Below are positions 22,101-34,814 of a stretch of 64,000 nucleotides of DNA, in pieces. The stretch comes from Lojkania enalia (taxonomy: Eukaryota > Ascomycota > Dothideomycetes > Pleosporales): assembly GCA_010094045.1 (NCBI GenBank), contig ML986584.1, forward strand, positions 248,001 through 312,000, read 5' to 3'. A program made the translations under genes and the position numbers. Under the pieces are notes generated by a model that made no database searches, was not told where the DNA came from, and saw only the letters and a program-made list of their open reading frames with translations. Numbering within the stretch: the stretch's first letter is position 1; each line of letters begins with the position of its first letter.

Positions 22101-25100
22101 TATAGAACTTATAAGTATAAAGTTCTACCTTTTAGATTATATAATAGTCTAGTAACTTACTAGTACTATATAAATAATATACTAATCGACTACCTAAATA
22201 ACTTCTATATTACTTATCTAGATAATATTCTTATCTATTCTAAAGATAAGATAATATATACTATTTATATTAAGAAAGTTCTTAAGAGATTATATTAAAT
22301 AGGGTTATAAGTTAATATTAAAAAGAGCGAATTCTATATTACCTGAACTAAATATCTTAACTATATTCTCTTAAATAAAAGTTTTAAGGTTAATCTAGAG
22401 AAGATAGAAGTACTATATAACTAGTAGCTACCTACTATTATAACAGGTGTAAAATCCTTTTTAGGTTTTACTAGATTCTATTAATAGTTTATACCGGAAT
22501 TCTCGTATATTATAAAGTTAATTATTATACTATAGAGCCCTATAACCTCTTTTATATAGATTTTAGAATATAATATTACCTTTAAAAAATTAAAGTCAGC
22601 CCTATTAAGTATACCTACTTTCTACTACTTTAATCCTACGTTAGAAATAAAAATGGAAACTAATACTTCTAATAGAATAGTTATAAGAGTACTATTATAG
22701 AAATATTCTAATAGAAAATAGTACTCTATAATATTTTATAGTAAGGTTCTATCCAGTTTAGAATTGAACTAGGAAATTTATAATAAGAAACTATTTACAA
22801 TTATTATTATATTTAAGTAATAGAGGGTAGAACTTATTTTAGTAGCTATTAGGACTCTAGTATATACTGATTATTACTTACTTAAATATTTTATAACTAT
22901 AAAAGTACTTAATACTTATTAAATTTATTAGACTAAAAAATTAGCTTAATATTAGTTCTAAATTAAGTATACCCTAGATAAAAATAATACTAGAATAGAT
23001 ATTTTTAGTTATTATAAATAAGATATAGAAAACTTAAAAATAGTTTAAACTAATAACTAGTTAAAAGTTCTACTTAGACTATATTAACTTTACTTCTAAA
23101 TTAATACTAAATTAGCTTAATCTTATATTATTTAAATAATAACTTAAACAGTTATACTAAATATTATTAAAGGTTAGAAATAGGTTATATTACTAGACTT
23201 TCTAGAGTTGATTAATATATTACTATAGGAAAATTAAGCCTCCTTTATATAAGAATATATATTTCTACTCTATAAGTATTAGATAGAGAATAGACTACTC
23301 TTCTATAATAATTACTTATATATTCTATTAAATTTAGGCCTTTATATATAACTTATATAAGAGGCTTATAACTAAATATCCTCCGCATACCTAAATACTA
23401 CTAAAATCTATTAGTTACTATTCTAGAAATACTATTAAAAGGGTATAAAGGTTACTTATAAATAATATATATAGAATTATATCTTATACTATAAAACTTA
23501 TCTAATATAAACCTAAACCCTAAGTTTTATCTATCTACTTTCTATACTAAATTAACTAATATAGTATCTATATATTAACTTTAAAAATTTTTCTATAGAT
23601 AAGTCTAGATATAATTAAATTATAATAGTAATTAATCGCCTATCTAAATAAGTTATATTTATTCTCTACTATTATATAATTAATATATAGAGAATAGCTA
23701 AATTATTTATTTAATAGGTATACCGTTTTAACTATATACCTAAAACTATTATTTTAGATTAAAAACTTTAGTTTATATCTAGTTTCTAGTCTAAATTCTA
23801 CTATATCTTAAATATAAAGATTAAACTATCTACTACTTATTATAAAGAGACTAATAGATAGATAGAAATTATAAATAAGTATATTAATTAGAAACTGTAT
23901 TCTTTTATATCCTTCTACTAGAACAACTAGAACTCTCTATTACCTATAATCGACTAAATATAAGCAACTCTACTCTATATAACTATTAGAATATTTCTAT
24001 ATTAGATTCTATACGAATTTAAACTCTATTAGAGTTGGGATTAAAAATATTCTATTAATCCTATTACTATAATAGATAAATTAAATTGTAAGAATACTCT
24101 AGCTCTAGTAACTTATATATATATAGCCTAGGAAACTATAAAGGCTAATATTAAAAAGGCTTAGAATTGTATATAATTTATTATTAACTATTACTAGTAA
24201 CTAATTAATTAGTAGATTAGTAATATAGTCTATTTAAATACTAAGAATCTTATAGTTTAGAAATTAAGCTAAAAGCTATCTAATTAATAGGAGGGCTTCT
24301 TTAAAGTATTAGAATAGGTTAGAAACTTATACTATTTATAGCTACCTTTAGAATTAAATATATATAATATTTTTATACTAAACCTACTATTTAAAAACCT
24401 CTAGGACCTTCTATCTAGATAAAAAGCTCTAAAACCACCCGCTATCGCTATTAATAGGGTAGAAGAGTAGGAGGTTAAGGAAATACTAGCTAGTAAGTTA
24501 TATTATAAGACCCTTAAATACCGTGTAAAATGGGTAGAATATAATTCTAATCTAATCTAATATAAAGTTTTAAACTTTATAGATTTATTTTATAAGCTAA
24601 AAGCTTTTTATAATAAGTATTTAAATTATCTAGAACCTTTAAGAGCCCTAACTAAATAGATTAAAGTATATAAGGATAGTATAAAGAATATAGATTATCT
24701 AGTAGATAATAATATATAAGAGTTAAGTAGTAGATTTTTAAAAAACTAAAGTATAGGTCTAAAATTACTCTTCTATAGAATTTAGAGGGTTTAATAGTAG
24801 GCTATTAGATACCTCTCTAGTTCTCTTCTCCTCTATTTTCCTTTCCCTTTCTTCCCTCCGGACTCCTCTTAAACCTCTTCTATCTTATCCTTAACTACCT
24901 AAGAGTACTATAATATTAACTTAAAAGCTAGATACTAGAGCTTTTAAGATTAAAACCTAATAGAGTAACTTAGTACTCTAGTAGAATAAAGCTACCTAGA
25001 TACTAGCTATAAGAAGACTATCTTTCTAACTTCTTACAATCTAGGCTATAAGTACTAGATTATAAGTAGACTCTAAAATAGTCTTAAAAACTACCTTTTT

Positions 25101-25828
25101 ATTCTTCTTATCCTCTATATATTAGGCTGCTACTTATAGTTTAAGATAGCCCTAGAAGACTAAAAACTCCTCCTTATAGTAGAAGAGGATCTATAAATAT
25201 ATTAGTAGTAAATACTCTACTAGTATTAGATGCGATTTATATAGGGTTATACTTTTTATTTTATAAAGTATAATATTTACATTTTTTTAATCTTAGAAAT
25301 TAAAAAGAAAATATTATATACTATCTACGGGTAAACACATATATAGCTTAAAAGTAGATAATTTAAAAAGCCTCTAAAGAGGCTTTAAAAGGTAGGCAGA
25401 ATAGTATATTAATTAATTTTTTTTTTATAAAGCGTTAGTAATATTTTAATAATTTATAGTTTTAGGGACGTATAATAATATATATAGAGTAGAAATTATT
25501 ATTTAGTTAAGAAAGCTTAGTTAATAGCAATCTAGTAATATACTAAAACTAGTAAATACTTATTATTATATGCAACAAAATTGTAATATTAATAAACTAT
25601 TATAATAGTAGTTACTAGCTAATATATAGGTTAATTATACTTACTATAAAAACCTTATTTAATATTACGTTAATAAACGCATCTCTATAAGTAACTATAT
25701 ATATTAGCTCTTACTAGTAAATACTTTTTTAAGGAAATTTCTTTATACTAAAACCTATCTATAATAGCCCTAATTCCCTCCCAAACTAGCGTAGATAGAG
25801 ACTATCAGCCTAAGAAGAGGGGGGGTAG

Positions 25829-26107
25829 TATAATAATATAAAGAAATCGTTCTATAAAAAGCTTTATATATAACCTTATTATAAAGCTTTTTACTTATCT
25901 TATCCTACCCCCGGTTCTACCTCTTTTCCTATCTATATATAGTTATACACTCCCTTATAAGTAGCTTAGTAGTTTTTCTATATCTTTTTATATAAGGCCT
26001 ATAAGTATTAATAGAATTCTTAGGTCCCTAATCCTCTATATACTTTTATATACCTCTAAGTAGATTTATACTATATTTAGATCTATTATCTTACCTATAC
26101 TATTATA
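25829..26107 (+). repeat. Gypsy LTR (279 bp), right copy
   Basis: Same length as the left copy. Preceded by the polypurine tract and followed by AATTC. Confidence 0.88.
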
Positions 26108-29097
26108 AATTCTAGATATATAAACTATATTAAAAAGGTTAAATAGCTAACTAATTTTTAATATATTTTTATCTAGGTTTAATTTAGTTCTTTTATAAAC
26201 TATTTAAGGTAGTTAACTATTATAAATACTTTAGAATAGTATTCTATTATAATAATATTATACTTAGTAGCAACTTTATTAATATATATATTCTATATTA
26301 AATATATTATATATATATTAATATCTTAAATAATATATATATTTAAGAACTATTTAATTAGTCTAAAATACTTAAAGTTATAATACTTACTAAGCTAAAT
26401 CTTAAACCTCTAATATAGGTATTAATTAGTTAGATAAATAACTATAATAATATTATTAATATAGATAAATAGTATTAACTATTTATTAATATAAATATAT
26501 AAAAATCCTCTAATTAGTATTAATTCTAGTAATAATAGTATCTCTCTTAGTTTCTTATATTATAAGAGTAGTAACTTCTTTAGTCCGTATAAAACTCTTA
26601 ATACCTATAGTATCTATCCGTCCTTTTTAAATCTATCTAGTATTTTAATATAGAACTTCTAATAGATTTAAATATTAAGAAAGGTATTTAATATATTATA
26701 CTAGAATAAATTAAGTTTAAATTAGTTAATAATAGTTATAATAGTTTAGAATATTTATCTAGCTAGAATAGTAGTATATATATTTCTATATAGCTACTAT
26801 AGGTTATTTTAGACTACTAACCGTACCTTAAAATAATAGAAGTAGCTATTCTTATTAAATTTATATATAAATACCTATATTAAAAGTAGTACTTCTATAT
26901 CTATAATTTCTACTATATATATTATTTTTATAAAGCAGTTTTTACTCTAGACTTTATAATATTCCTTCTAAGCAGCCTCTTAGAACTACTTATTAAACTA
27001 GTAATAAGTAAGCTTTTAATATAATTAAGGTACTTTTAAAAGCTAAATTCTATATATTTTTATTATTAACTAATACTTAAATATAGATAAAAATATATAT
27101 AGATAATTACTAACTAATCTATTATATAATATAGTATAAGTCTACTATTATTCTAGTTTATAAAGATTAGTATTTTAATAAGTTTATTAGGGTCTTTTAA
27201 TAATATTATTAGTACTAAAATTAAGGTTTTAATATTTTAGAGTATTATTCTAATATCGATCGGGAATATAGCTATTAAATTAGGTAGTAGATAACTTCTA
27301 TTAATTTAACTTACTTTAGTTTTATCTAAATAGTCTTAAATTAGAATATTCTAGAGTTAATAGTTACTCCTATTTATATAATTACTCTATTTTCTTAGTA
27401 TTCTTATCTTTTACCTATAATTTAGTAAACTTAAGTATAGCTTTATATTACTAATTCTAATAGTATTACCGCGATATTAGTAGGTCTTTAATAGCTATAT
27501 TATCTAATATAGACTCCTCTAAAAATACTAGAAGCTTAATAGCTTCTTTAATAACTAATTTATTAATATAGCCTTTAAGTCTATTATAAAATTTACTTAG
27601 TTTAAATACTATATTATAAGTATATATAACTTTATTCTTTATAGATATCTAGATTCTAAAGATATTAGTAGAGTTATATCTAATAAAGTATCTAATTAAG
27701 GTTTTTAATTCTAGCTTATTTATATATTTTAGTAGTTAATTAAGTATATATACTTAACAGCTAATTAGACGTATATAATAAACCTTTAGCTTTCTCTCCT
27801 ATATAATCTTATAAGGTATTTTCTATTATAGTACTTCTATTAATATATAATTTAGAATATATACTACTATTTAAATAAGCTTATAGATTAGAGACTTTAG
27901 TAGTCCTACTTAAAGTCTTATTACTCTAGCTCGGACGATAAATATAGAGTCTACCCACTCTATTAATCTATTCTACTCTTTTATATACTTAGCTCGCGGC
28001 TTATATTATATACTAAGATTATAGTAGAGATCCTCTAGAACGTTCGGCGATATATTAAATCTATAGTTCTTATCTACTCTAATAACTGTTATATTATAGT
28101 TAAAGATATATTATATCTTATATATTATCTAGATTATCTATTAATCTAGAAATATTTTCGTTTAATAAAAGAAAGTTAATACTTTATACTACTTTATATA
28201 CTAATTAACTATATATCTAGCCTATTAATCGCCGTTTAGATAGGCTTCTTCTTATAGTATAAACTAGATAATATTAATAACAACTTAATAGAAGAGTTTT
28301 ATTACTTAATTCTCCTACTATCTTTAAAATATCTTCTTTATTAACTTTATATTTATATAGATATAATAAAAGTCTTTAATATTATTTTTAATAATAAATC
28401 CGTTAACGTTTATTATTAAACTATTAATTACCTTTTTATTAGAGTAAGCTTAGATCTAATAAGCTATTCTAGTATTAATAATCTAGTCTAGTTAAAAATC
28501 TTTAAAAGGTTAATAGATAGTATTAAAAGATAATAATATTATAAGTTTTAGGCGATAAAAGGTACTAGCATCTATTAGCTAGTATCCTCTATTATAGTTA
28601 AGATAAGTAAGAATTATTTTTAAATTATTCTTATATAGAAGATTTTATCTAGAGTTAAAGTATATATTAATTCTCTAGTATTATACTAGGCCTATTAAAC
28701 TAGTAATAAATTCTTATATATAGGTAATATAAGTAAATACTAATAGTTATATACCTATTAGTATCCTTACTATTAGCTTTATACTTCCTTAGACTATAAT
28801 CTAAATACGTTCTATACTTATACTAATAAAATTAGTTATAGTAGTATTATATTCTCTTATCTATCCCTTCTAATCTTTAGTATTAATTACGTAGGTATTA
28901 GACCTAGGATTTAATATCTATCGATTACTAAGCTTATTAATATTATCTTCTATATTTACTACTATATATAGTTAATTATCTAGCTTTATACTATTATTAG
29001 TAACTAATTAAGCTAAATACTTTTTAATATCCTTATTTAAATTATAGTATTCTCCTTTCTTATATAAGACGCGAGGTCTATTATTATTATATAGAGT

Positions 29098-29193
29098 ATA
29101 AGGCTTATCTTTATTTAGAATATAAGACTTATCTTTATTTAGAATATAAGACTTATCTTTATTTAGAATATAAGACTTATCTTTATATAAAGT
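29098..29193 (-). repeat. 24-bp tandem repeat, four units, in the Copia gag relic
   Basis: Four head-to-tail 24-base units (core ATAAGACTTATCTTTATTTA plus four bases), the outer two slightly different. On the coding (minus) strand the unit is 8 codons, reading KDKSYILN, just before the zinc-knuckle-like region. The unit is a multiple of three, so the repeat existed while the frame was under selection. Confidence 0.75.
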
Positions 29194-30417
29194 ATAAAGC
29201 TCTTTAATCTTATTCTAATATATATATTATATTATATTAGTTATAAGCTTAATAGAAAAGATACTATTATCTATAGTAATATTTTTTACGTTTTATTGTT
29301 TTATATACTAATTATTAAGCGTTTTCTCAATCTTATTTTTTAAACTTAAATTAGTAGTAAAAATAGTATTAAATTTCTTTTAACTAGTTATATTTATATA
29401 ACCTTTTAGCTTTTATAGATAATTAATATTAATTAGCTAATAATCTATCTAAAAGTATTTTAGGCTATATAGATATTATAGCTTATCTTTATTACTATTT
29501 TTCTTCTTCTACTACTACTACTACTATAGCTTTATAGTATTAAGCTCCGCAGCTATAAAGCTAAGTTCTAATTATATTAGTTTTATATACTTAAGATAGA
29601 TAGTAAATTTACTAATATAGTTTTCTATTAATAGAATAATTTTACTAGCTTCTTATAGATTAATTAAGGCTTATAAGTCTAATATACTATATTTAGGATC
29701 GATTATTCTATAAGTAATAAAGAAGTCTTTCTATACCTATAAATCTATTATTTTAGGAACCTTTATAGTAATATATATATTTATAACTTCTATCTATAAT
29801 TATAACTATTTTTCTATCTTCTTACCTTATAATAGTATCTAAAGGTTCTTATATTATATAATAAGGTCTTACTAACGGGTAGTATTAGATAGTATAAGAT
29901 ACTTCTTAAATATTATTAGTTAATTATATAGTATATTCTTAGTTTTAATTAGGTAAAAATATTTTAAAGTAATTATTTTACTAATCTTAAAGTTAAAGTT
30001 AGTAAAAGCTTTCTTCTAATATTTAAACTTAATATTCTATTACTTTTATTACTTATACTTCTATTAATAAAGCTTTAGTTTAGCAGCTAATAACTAAGAA
30101 ATTAAAGTCGCTCTATTATAATAGTTAGTAAGCTAAGGTTTAGGTTGTACTGTTAATATAGGCAGGTCTACTACTAGTATAGTAGAGTCTATATACTACT
30201 AGAAGTTATTTTTCTAAGCAGTATCTTTTCGAATAAATAGCTACTTATACTAGTCGTTAGCTTAATTAAGGACGACTGTTACTTAGGTAACTACTAGATC
30301 TAACTCTATAGTTATTGTAAGGTCAGCGGCTCTATATAGTATAATTAAATGTTAATCCTAATTGTAGGTGCCAATTAGTTATAATGCGAGCTATCAGTCG
30401 TAATCTAGGCTTATAAC

Positions 30418-30588
30418 TATTAGGGTGAAAAAGGGTCTATTATTCTGTATCTGTATCTGTGTATATGTATGTATTGATGCAAGTTCCAAGAACCTGCTTT
30501 CTAATATGCAGTCCTAACTTCCTATAGCTTTACAAGCAGTCGCTCTCACCTGCACGTCTACCAGACGTCTCCTTCCATAACTGTGACA
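30418..30588 (-). repeat. Copia LTR, right copy (5' LTR of the element)
   Basis: 171 bp, followed by the AACTC duplication at 30589-30593. It has three more A (from G) than the left copy on the + strand. Confidence 0.9.
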
Positions 30589-30965
30589 AACTCCATACCA
30601 TATTGCAGAGGTACAAAGACGTTCTGTGAAAGTACGTATAGATGTTGTGAGGCTGGAGAAACTATTTATATTTTTCAAATAATACCAGGCGCGAGTTTAC
30701 CAAGACGACAATATGAATTATCATATGTTGCATTCTAACCGCCGATCTTTGGGTAGTTTGAAAGCCTTGGGAGGTTTGAAGGCATTGGGAGTAGAAACGG
30801 CAACCCATACACAAAAGAATATATCGATTTACGTTATACACTTGCACTCTATTCTATAAACGATGCGTGGAGCAAATCTAATGTTTAGAATTTCGAAGGT
30901 GGACTCCAGCGTAGTGGAAGTACCAACCGCACGATTTCTTCTAATCCTCACCACCAATTGAAATG

Positions 30966-31411
30966 TTAGATATGGCTCAATTTGCTATAGTGACTCCTAA
31001 GTTTCTGGAACCAGCCAACTACACGAACCTGCTTCCGATCAACCATGACTGTTCCCTTCTTATAATAGTATGATGGCCACGTGTGCCCGTTATTATCAAT
31101 CGGGACATCCCAATTGCTTTTGCAGGATGACTTTATAGTAGCTGTTTGCACTAGTGAATCGTGATATGCAAGGAAAGGCGTAGTTTCCGTAGCAAATTGC
31201 TCCAGTAATAATTGTCGGGTACGGGGTTGTGGCTCAAACCAAGTTCCGCTATGGGCCGGGGAGGACGAGTTAGGTGTAGTGTGCGGAGATGCCGGAGGCG
31301 AGAAATCTGGGCGAGAATGATCGATATAGTCTCTCCGAATTCTCTCCGATCCGAATGATAGCAAAGGTGGAAGGGATCTAAATCATTCCACCGTGTACAA
31401 GATCGCATCAT
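30966..31411 (-). CDS. Doubtful hypothetical coding region
   Basis: Two overlapping minus-strand open frames: 30966-31364 (132 codons) and 31151-31411 (86 codons). The longer has a Pro/Ser-rich start (SPPASPHTTPNSSSPAHSGT) and then a more ordered-looking part with DNNGHTWPSYYYKKGTVMVD. I recognise no family. Its start is uncertain: it may be an exon of a longer spliced gene, or a relic. Composition is normal, so it is not part of the RIPed elements. Position beside a transposon block would suit a fast-evolving accessory gene, but this is only inference. Confidence 0.25.
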
Positions 31412-32664
31412 ATAGCAAGATAACTTAGGTTAGTCAAGTATGGTAGCTATGGGCTATAGTTCTTTCGATTATCTATTTTAGAGATGGTAAGGTTTTATAG
31501 GTTTGAGGAGGTTTTTAGACCCCTTCTTCCGGCGGTAGATATGCATGAGCATATGCATACACTCTTTGCAGCTTGGTCTGGTGCTATATCGAGGCATTTA
31601 AAATAGGCCTGCTCAGGATGGAATCATCTGAATCGAACACTATAAAATTGTCTGAGGAAAATCCACCTAGGAGACGTTCTAATTTTTACCCATGGTCCTC
31701 TACTAAGGTGGGAGAACCATTTTCTGTTAAATAACCTTCCTGACATTGCAAAAACTGTTGAATTCGGAGTTGGCCATTTCGGTGATCTTATCTATCCCAA
31801 TTTGCCAATACTAGCACAAATGGTGTAGAAAAGAGGAGATGATGCCTCTGCATTGCACGGATACTTGACTTGGTGGAGGTTCTGTAGATTATCTTTGGAC
31901 AGATTTTCTAGAGTTAAGACAATAATTCTAGCGGGAGCTCTCCTAGAAAGCTAGCTTTTAAGGCTACATATGAGAATTAGACGTCTCCCTTTTGAATTCG
32001 TTTTGATTGATAAGAATATAATTGTTGAGGGATGCAGAATTTGAGGATCTTGTATATCCTGCTCTGCTAAGCTATTTCGGGTGAATATATATGGCTAATG
32101 TTGTTAATCTCACGTCGTGGTCTAAGAGCATCACCTGTGTGAAGGACTTTACCGTGAAAAATATGTCATGAGATTGAAATCCACAATCAACAGACTAATT
32201 AAGTGAGTACTATCATCGAATGCACACATGTAAATCACAGAATAATAACTCTTTGCCACGTGAAAACACTTGTCGACTCCCTAGAAACTCGCAGCCTAAT
32301 TGATAAAATTGTAAGTAAACGACGTAGTAGACTCTTAGCTCTTCAAATTATACCTATATAACAGGTCAACATATTGATAATTTTTGACTTAGAAGTCTAG
32401 CAGTCAAAAACACAGAGCCAATTCAAAATATAGTATTTGCCATAGGAATCTTCTTAGCTAGCTCTAGGATTTTCGACAATGCACTATCTGGGCTCTATAT
32501 ACCGCCAAAACATACAATGAAGTAATTGAATGGTCGATATAAATTGAGTACAGGCATTTCAACCCTTTGATGCTCTAATACTTCGAGTTGATCTATGAAC
32601 ACGATATTCCCAGACTTGATCCTATTTCCATTATCCTTCCTCTTCTAATCTCTGGAGAAAATAG
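31412..32664. other. Region without a supported gene
   Basis: About 1.25 kb of moderately AT-rich DNA between two AT blocks. No open frame of 60 codons on either strand and no known motif. It may hold eroded coding relics, but I could not assign any. Confidence 0.4.
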
Positions 32665-33057
32665 CTAGGCTTCCATCGTAATCCACCGTAGTATGACTAC
32701 AAGATTCTTAATAAAAACGTTGAGCCCAAGATGGGCTAGTTCACAATGGCCACTTGAAGATATCTGGGGGAGGCTGAACATTCTCCAGCTCCCGTTTCGG
32801 GATTGGCACTGCGATTGCATGGAGTCTGCCGCTACCCTCAACATTTTCTGCTTGTGGCAACAGCTTATAAGAGTCTTAGATACCGATTCTCCCCCCAAGT
32901 GCTTTCCCGAATCGGTTGGATACCAAATATTTTAATCGGAGACTCTTGTCCTGCTTGGAGCTCTATCATGTCATTCGCATACTCGTCCCGAAAGTGACGG
33001 TGGCTGATAGCGCCGTGTGGTTCTGAATTTTTTGGTGTTATGACCTTTTGCGCGAGG
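32665..33057 (-). pseudogene. Possible 3' remains of the F-box-like pseudogene
   Basis: Two minus-strand open frames overlap here: one spans 32865-33164 and has LRR-like text (RPLKMLYIANCLHTGAFFSNL), the other spans 32665-32898. They continue the pseudogene at 33058-34076 in shifted frames. Together they could be the C-terminal leucine-rich part of one broken gene. The join is not proven. Confidence 0.3.
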
Positions 33058-34076
33058 TTACTGAAAAATGCGCCAGTATGTAGGCAATTTGCAATATATA
33101 GCATCTTCAATGGCCTTAGATCCAGCCGTCCAACCCATGCGATAGAGAAGGACAAATTGTCCATGGACAGTGTGATAGGGATTTGGCGAGTCTACTGAGT
33201 ACGATTTCCTACTACCGTACGGGAGCAAGTTATCCGGTTGCAGGTTGTATCGGATACCGTCGCACGATATCAAATCACGCTGGATATCAGCTGATATACC
33301 CTTCCTTATATACATAAATATGGCCTGTTGGCCATCCTCAATCAATCAGTTCAGCTCCTCATCTCCCTCCCTGAGACAAGATTCGTCTCTCACCACAGAC
33401 AGCAATTCGATTCGAAGGCTTGGTCTGTCTTCTGAGGAGTCCCATCCCTGAAATGTGGGACTGTTGCCGCTGCCGGACTTGCGGTAGATGGAAAGGTGTT
33501 GTAGATCATGCACATAGTCGACCCTTGAATTGTATTTGTGTGACGTCCTTCGCCAGACGATGCTGAGCAGTTACAGATTGGCTAAGCCATCTGAGAGAAG
33601 CCAACCCTCTGGTGGATTTTTGATCCTCGTGGCATGGCATTGTAGTTTGGTTTGCAACTTTAGTAGCACCATGAAGACGGTTTGAGAAAAGTCGGGTAAG
33701 CCGATTGAGGATAGTGAGTCCCATTAGAGAGCGCAGAATAGGTGCATAATGGAGTCCTCTAATACTTGCCGCTCAAGCCGATAGTTTTCTCCTATTGTGA
33801 CATCCTTGACGGGCTATAAGACGTGGTATTGTGAGTTAGAGAAGTCGACGATCTCATGGTTCAAGTAGTATTCGAGACCGGTTTGAATTGCGGTGAAAAT
33901 GAACTTAGTGGCAACGATGCACAATGTGTAGTTTACAAGCTGCACATTCTGAGGGTCTTAGGTGGGAGACCCCCAAAGATCTCATCCTTCAACTCATTCG
34001 CTAGCACGCTCGGTCGGTCTTGATGAGGTTGTTGCGGAGAAGCAACTGCTATCGTGGAGTCAATAGATAGATCCAT
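33058..34076 (-). pseudogene. F-box-like protein, pseudogene with RIP-type stop codons
   Basis: A candidate start at 34076 leads into LANELKDEIFGGLPPKTL (about residue 25), which resembles the N-terminal half of an F-box. After one frame change near 33,935 a single reading frame can be followed to 33058. It is interrupted by four stops: TAG at 33814-33816, TAA at 33724-33726, TAA at 33571-33573 and TGA at 33346-33348. Each is one C-to-T or G-to-A step from a Gln or Trp codon. At the fourth, the sister copy in the right arm of the inverted repeat still has TGG. Text such as GLANL and LQHLSIYR looks like leucine-rich repeats. F-box assignment rests on a short motif and is tentative; the decay is clearer. 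Confidence 0.45.
33173..33397. repeat. 225-bp inverted repeat, left arm
   Basis: Near-exact reverse complement of 34278-34502. I count three differences in 225 bases, all transitions. Lies inside the F-box-like pseudogene. Confidence 0.85.
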
Positions 34077-34277
34077 CGTTGAATGTCGGAGTGTAAGGTC
34101 GGGAGTGCGTTGGCTTCTGATTGTGCTTATATGGCTCGAGTATAGAGGGGACTTTCGGTGCTTATATATGGTGCCAAGGCAGTGCCTTCACTGTTAAAAA
34201 CTGCGCTATAGTGAAAGATACAAAGCACACTGACAAAATTGGTGCGCAGAGATTTTACAAACGCTCAAAGTGATTTG

Positions 34278-34502
34278 TGTGGTGAGAGGCGAATCTTGTC
34301 TCAGGGAGGGAGATGAGGAGCTGAACTGGTTGATTGAGGATGGCCAACAGGCCATATTTATGTATATAAGGAAGGGTATATCAGCTGATATCCAGCGTGA
34401 TTTGATATCGTGCGACGGTATCCGATACAACCTGCAACCGGATAACTTGCTCCCGTACGGTAGTAGGAAATCGTACTCAGTAGACTCGCCAAATCTCTAT
34501 CA
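34278..34502. repeat. 225-bp inverted repeat, right arm
   Basis: Mirror of 33173-33397 across an 880-bp loop. Read on the + strand it is open (part of 34270-34572) and carries Trp where the left arm has a stop. No short target duplication or terminal motif at its edges was found, so it looks like a duplicated gene piece rather than a transposon end. Confidence 0.85.
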
Positions 34503-34814
34503 CAATCAGTACACAAAATTCTTAGTACCAAGTGTGCTTCAATGTTCCGGTGTCTTTCTACTACTACTGTAAGGCATTAGGACAGATGAGGAGACCTGCT
34601 TTGATTGTTATCTGTTGAGGACCAAGGAGCTATATTCTGGCTGATTGCCTGCTTCATCATATCGGGGCTAGCGCTCGATTGGTAGCCTGGTACATAGAAA
34701 GTCACAATTACTATAATGAAAATTTATGTAACAACGACGATTGTGACCCAAGTCGTCTCTCCAAGCTATTTACTTTGTCGTTATCTTATTAAATACTTTG
34801 TTAAAATTCACTGT
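34503..34814. other. Short intergenic stretch
   Basis: 312 bases between the inverted repeat and the membrane protein gene. Nothing recognised. Confidence 0.35.

Larger units (their letters stand above)
18910..26107 (+). mobile_element. Gypsy LTR retrotransposon with chromodomain, RIP-inactivated, nested in the Copia element
   Basis: 7,198 bp with LTRs 18910-19188 and 25829-26107 (279 bp each) and the target duplication AATTC (18905-18909 and 26108-26112). A G-rich polypurine tract (25812-25825) lies just before the right LTR, so it reads left to right. Relics in order: gag zinc-knuckle-like stretch near 20,600, reverse transcriptase 21,880-22,270 with a YLDN box (from YLDD) at about 22,215, RNase H after 22,600, integrase about 23,150-24,200, and a C-terminal chromodomain 24,480-24,650 (YRVKWVEYN core). 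Chromodomain at the integrase end marks a chromovirus. Frames carry many TAA/TAG from RIP. Confidence 0.9.
17999..30588 (-). mobile_element. Copia-type LTR retrotransposon, RIP-inactivated, split by a Gypsy element
   Basis: Bounded by two 171-bp LTRs (17999-18169 and 30418-30588) and the 5-bp duplication AACTC. On the minus strand the LTR begins TGTCACAG, and a purine tract (GATGAGGGGGTG) precedes the LTR at 18169, so the element reads right to left. Without its 7.2-kb insertion it is about 5.39 kb, normal for Copia. Minus-strand relics in order: a gag-like region (about 30,000-28,900) and, near 26,575-26,700, a reverse-transcriptase stretch in which LYGLKK follows a DAFLN-like core, typical of Copia. 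All frames are broken by TAA/TAG. The interior is about one-quarter GC and nearly free of CA and TG. Confidence 0.88.

Noticed and set aside
18370..30330. AT-rich block as inserted mitochondrial DNA
   Set aside because: LTR pairs, target duplications and reverse transcriptase, integrase and chromodomain relics identify it as retrotransposons.
33173..34502. Inverted repeat as a MITE or foldback transposon
   Set aside because: No target duplication or TIR-like terminal motif at the arm edges, and the left arm is in frame with the surrounding pseudogene, so a duplicated gene piece is likelier.
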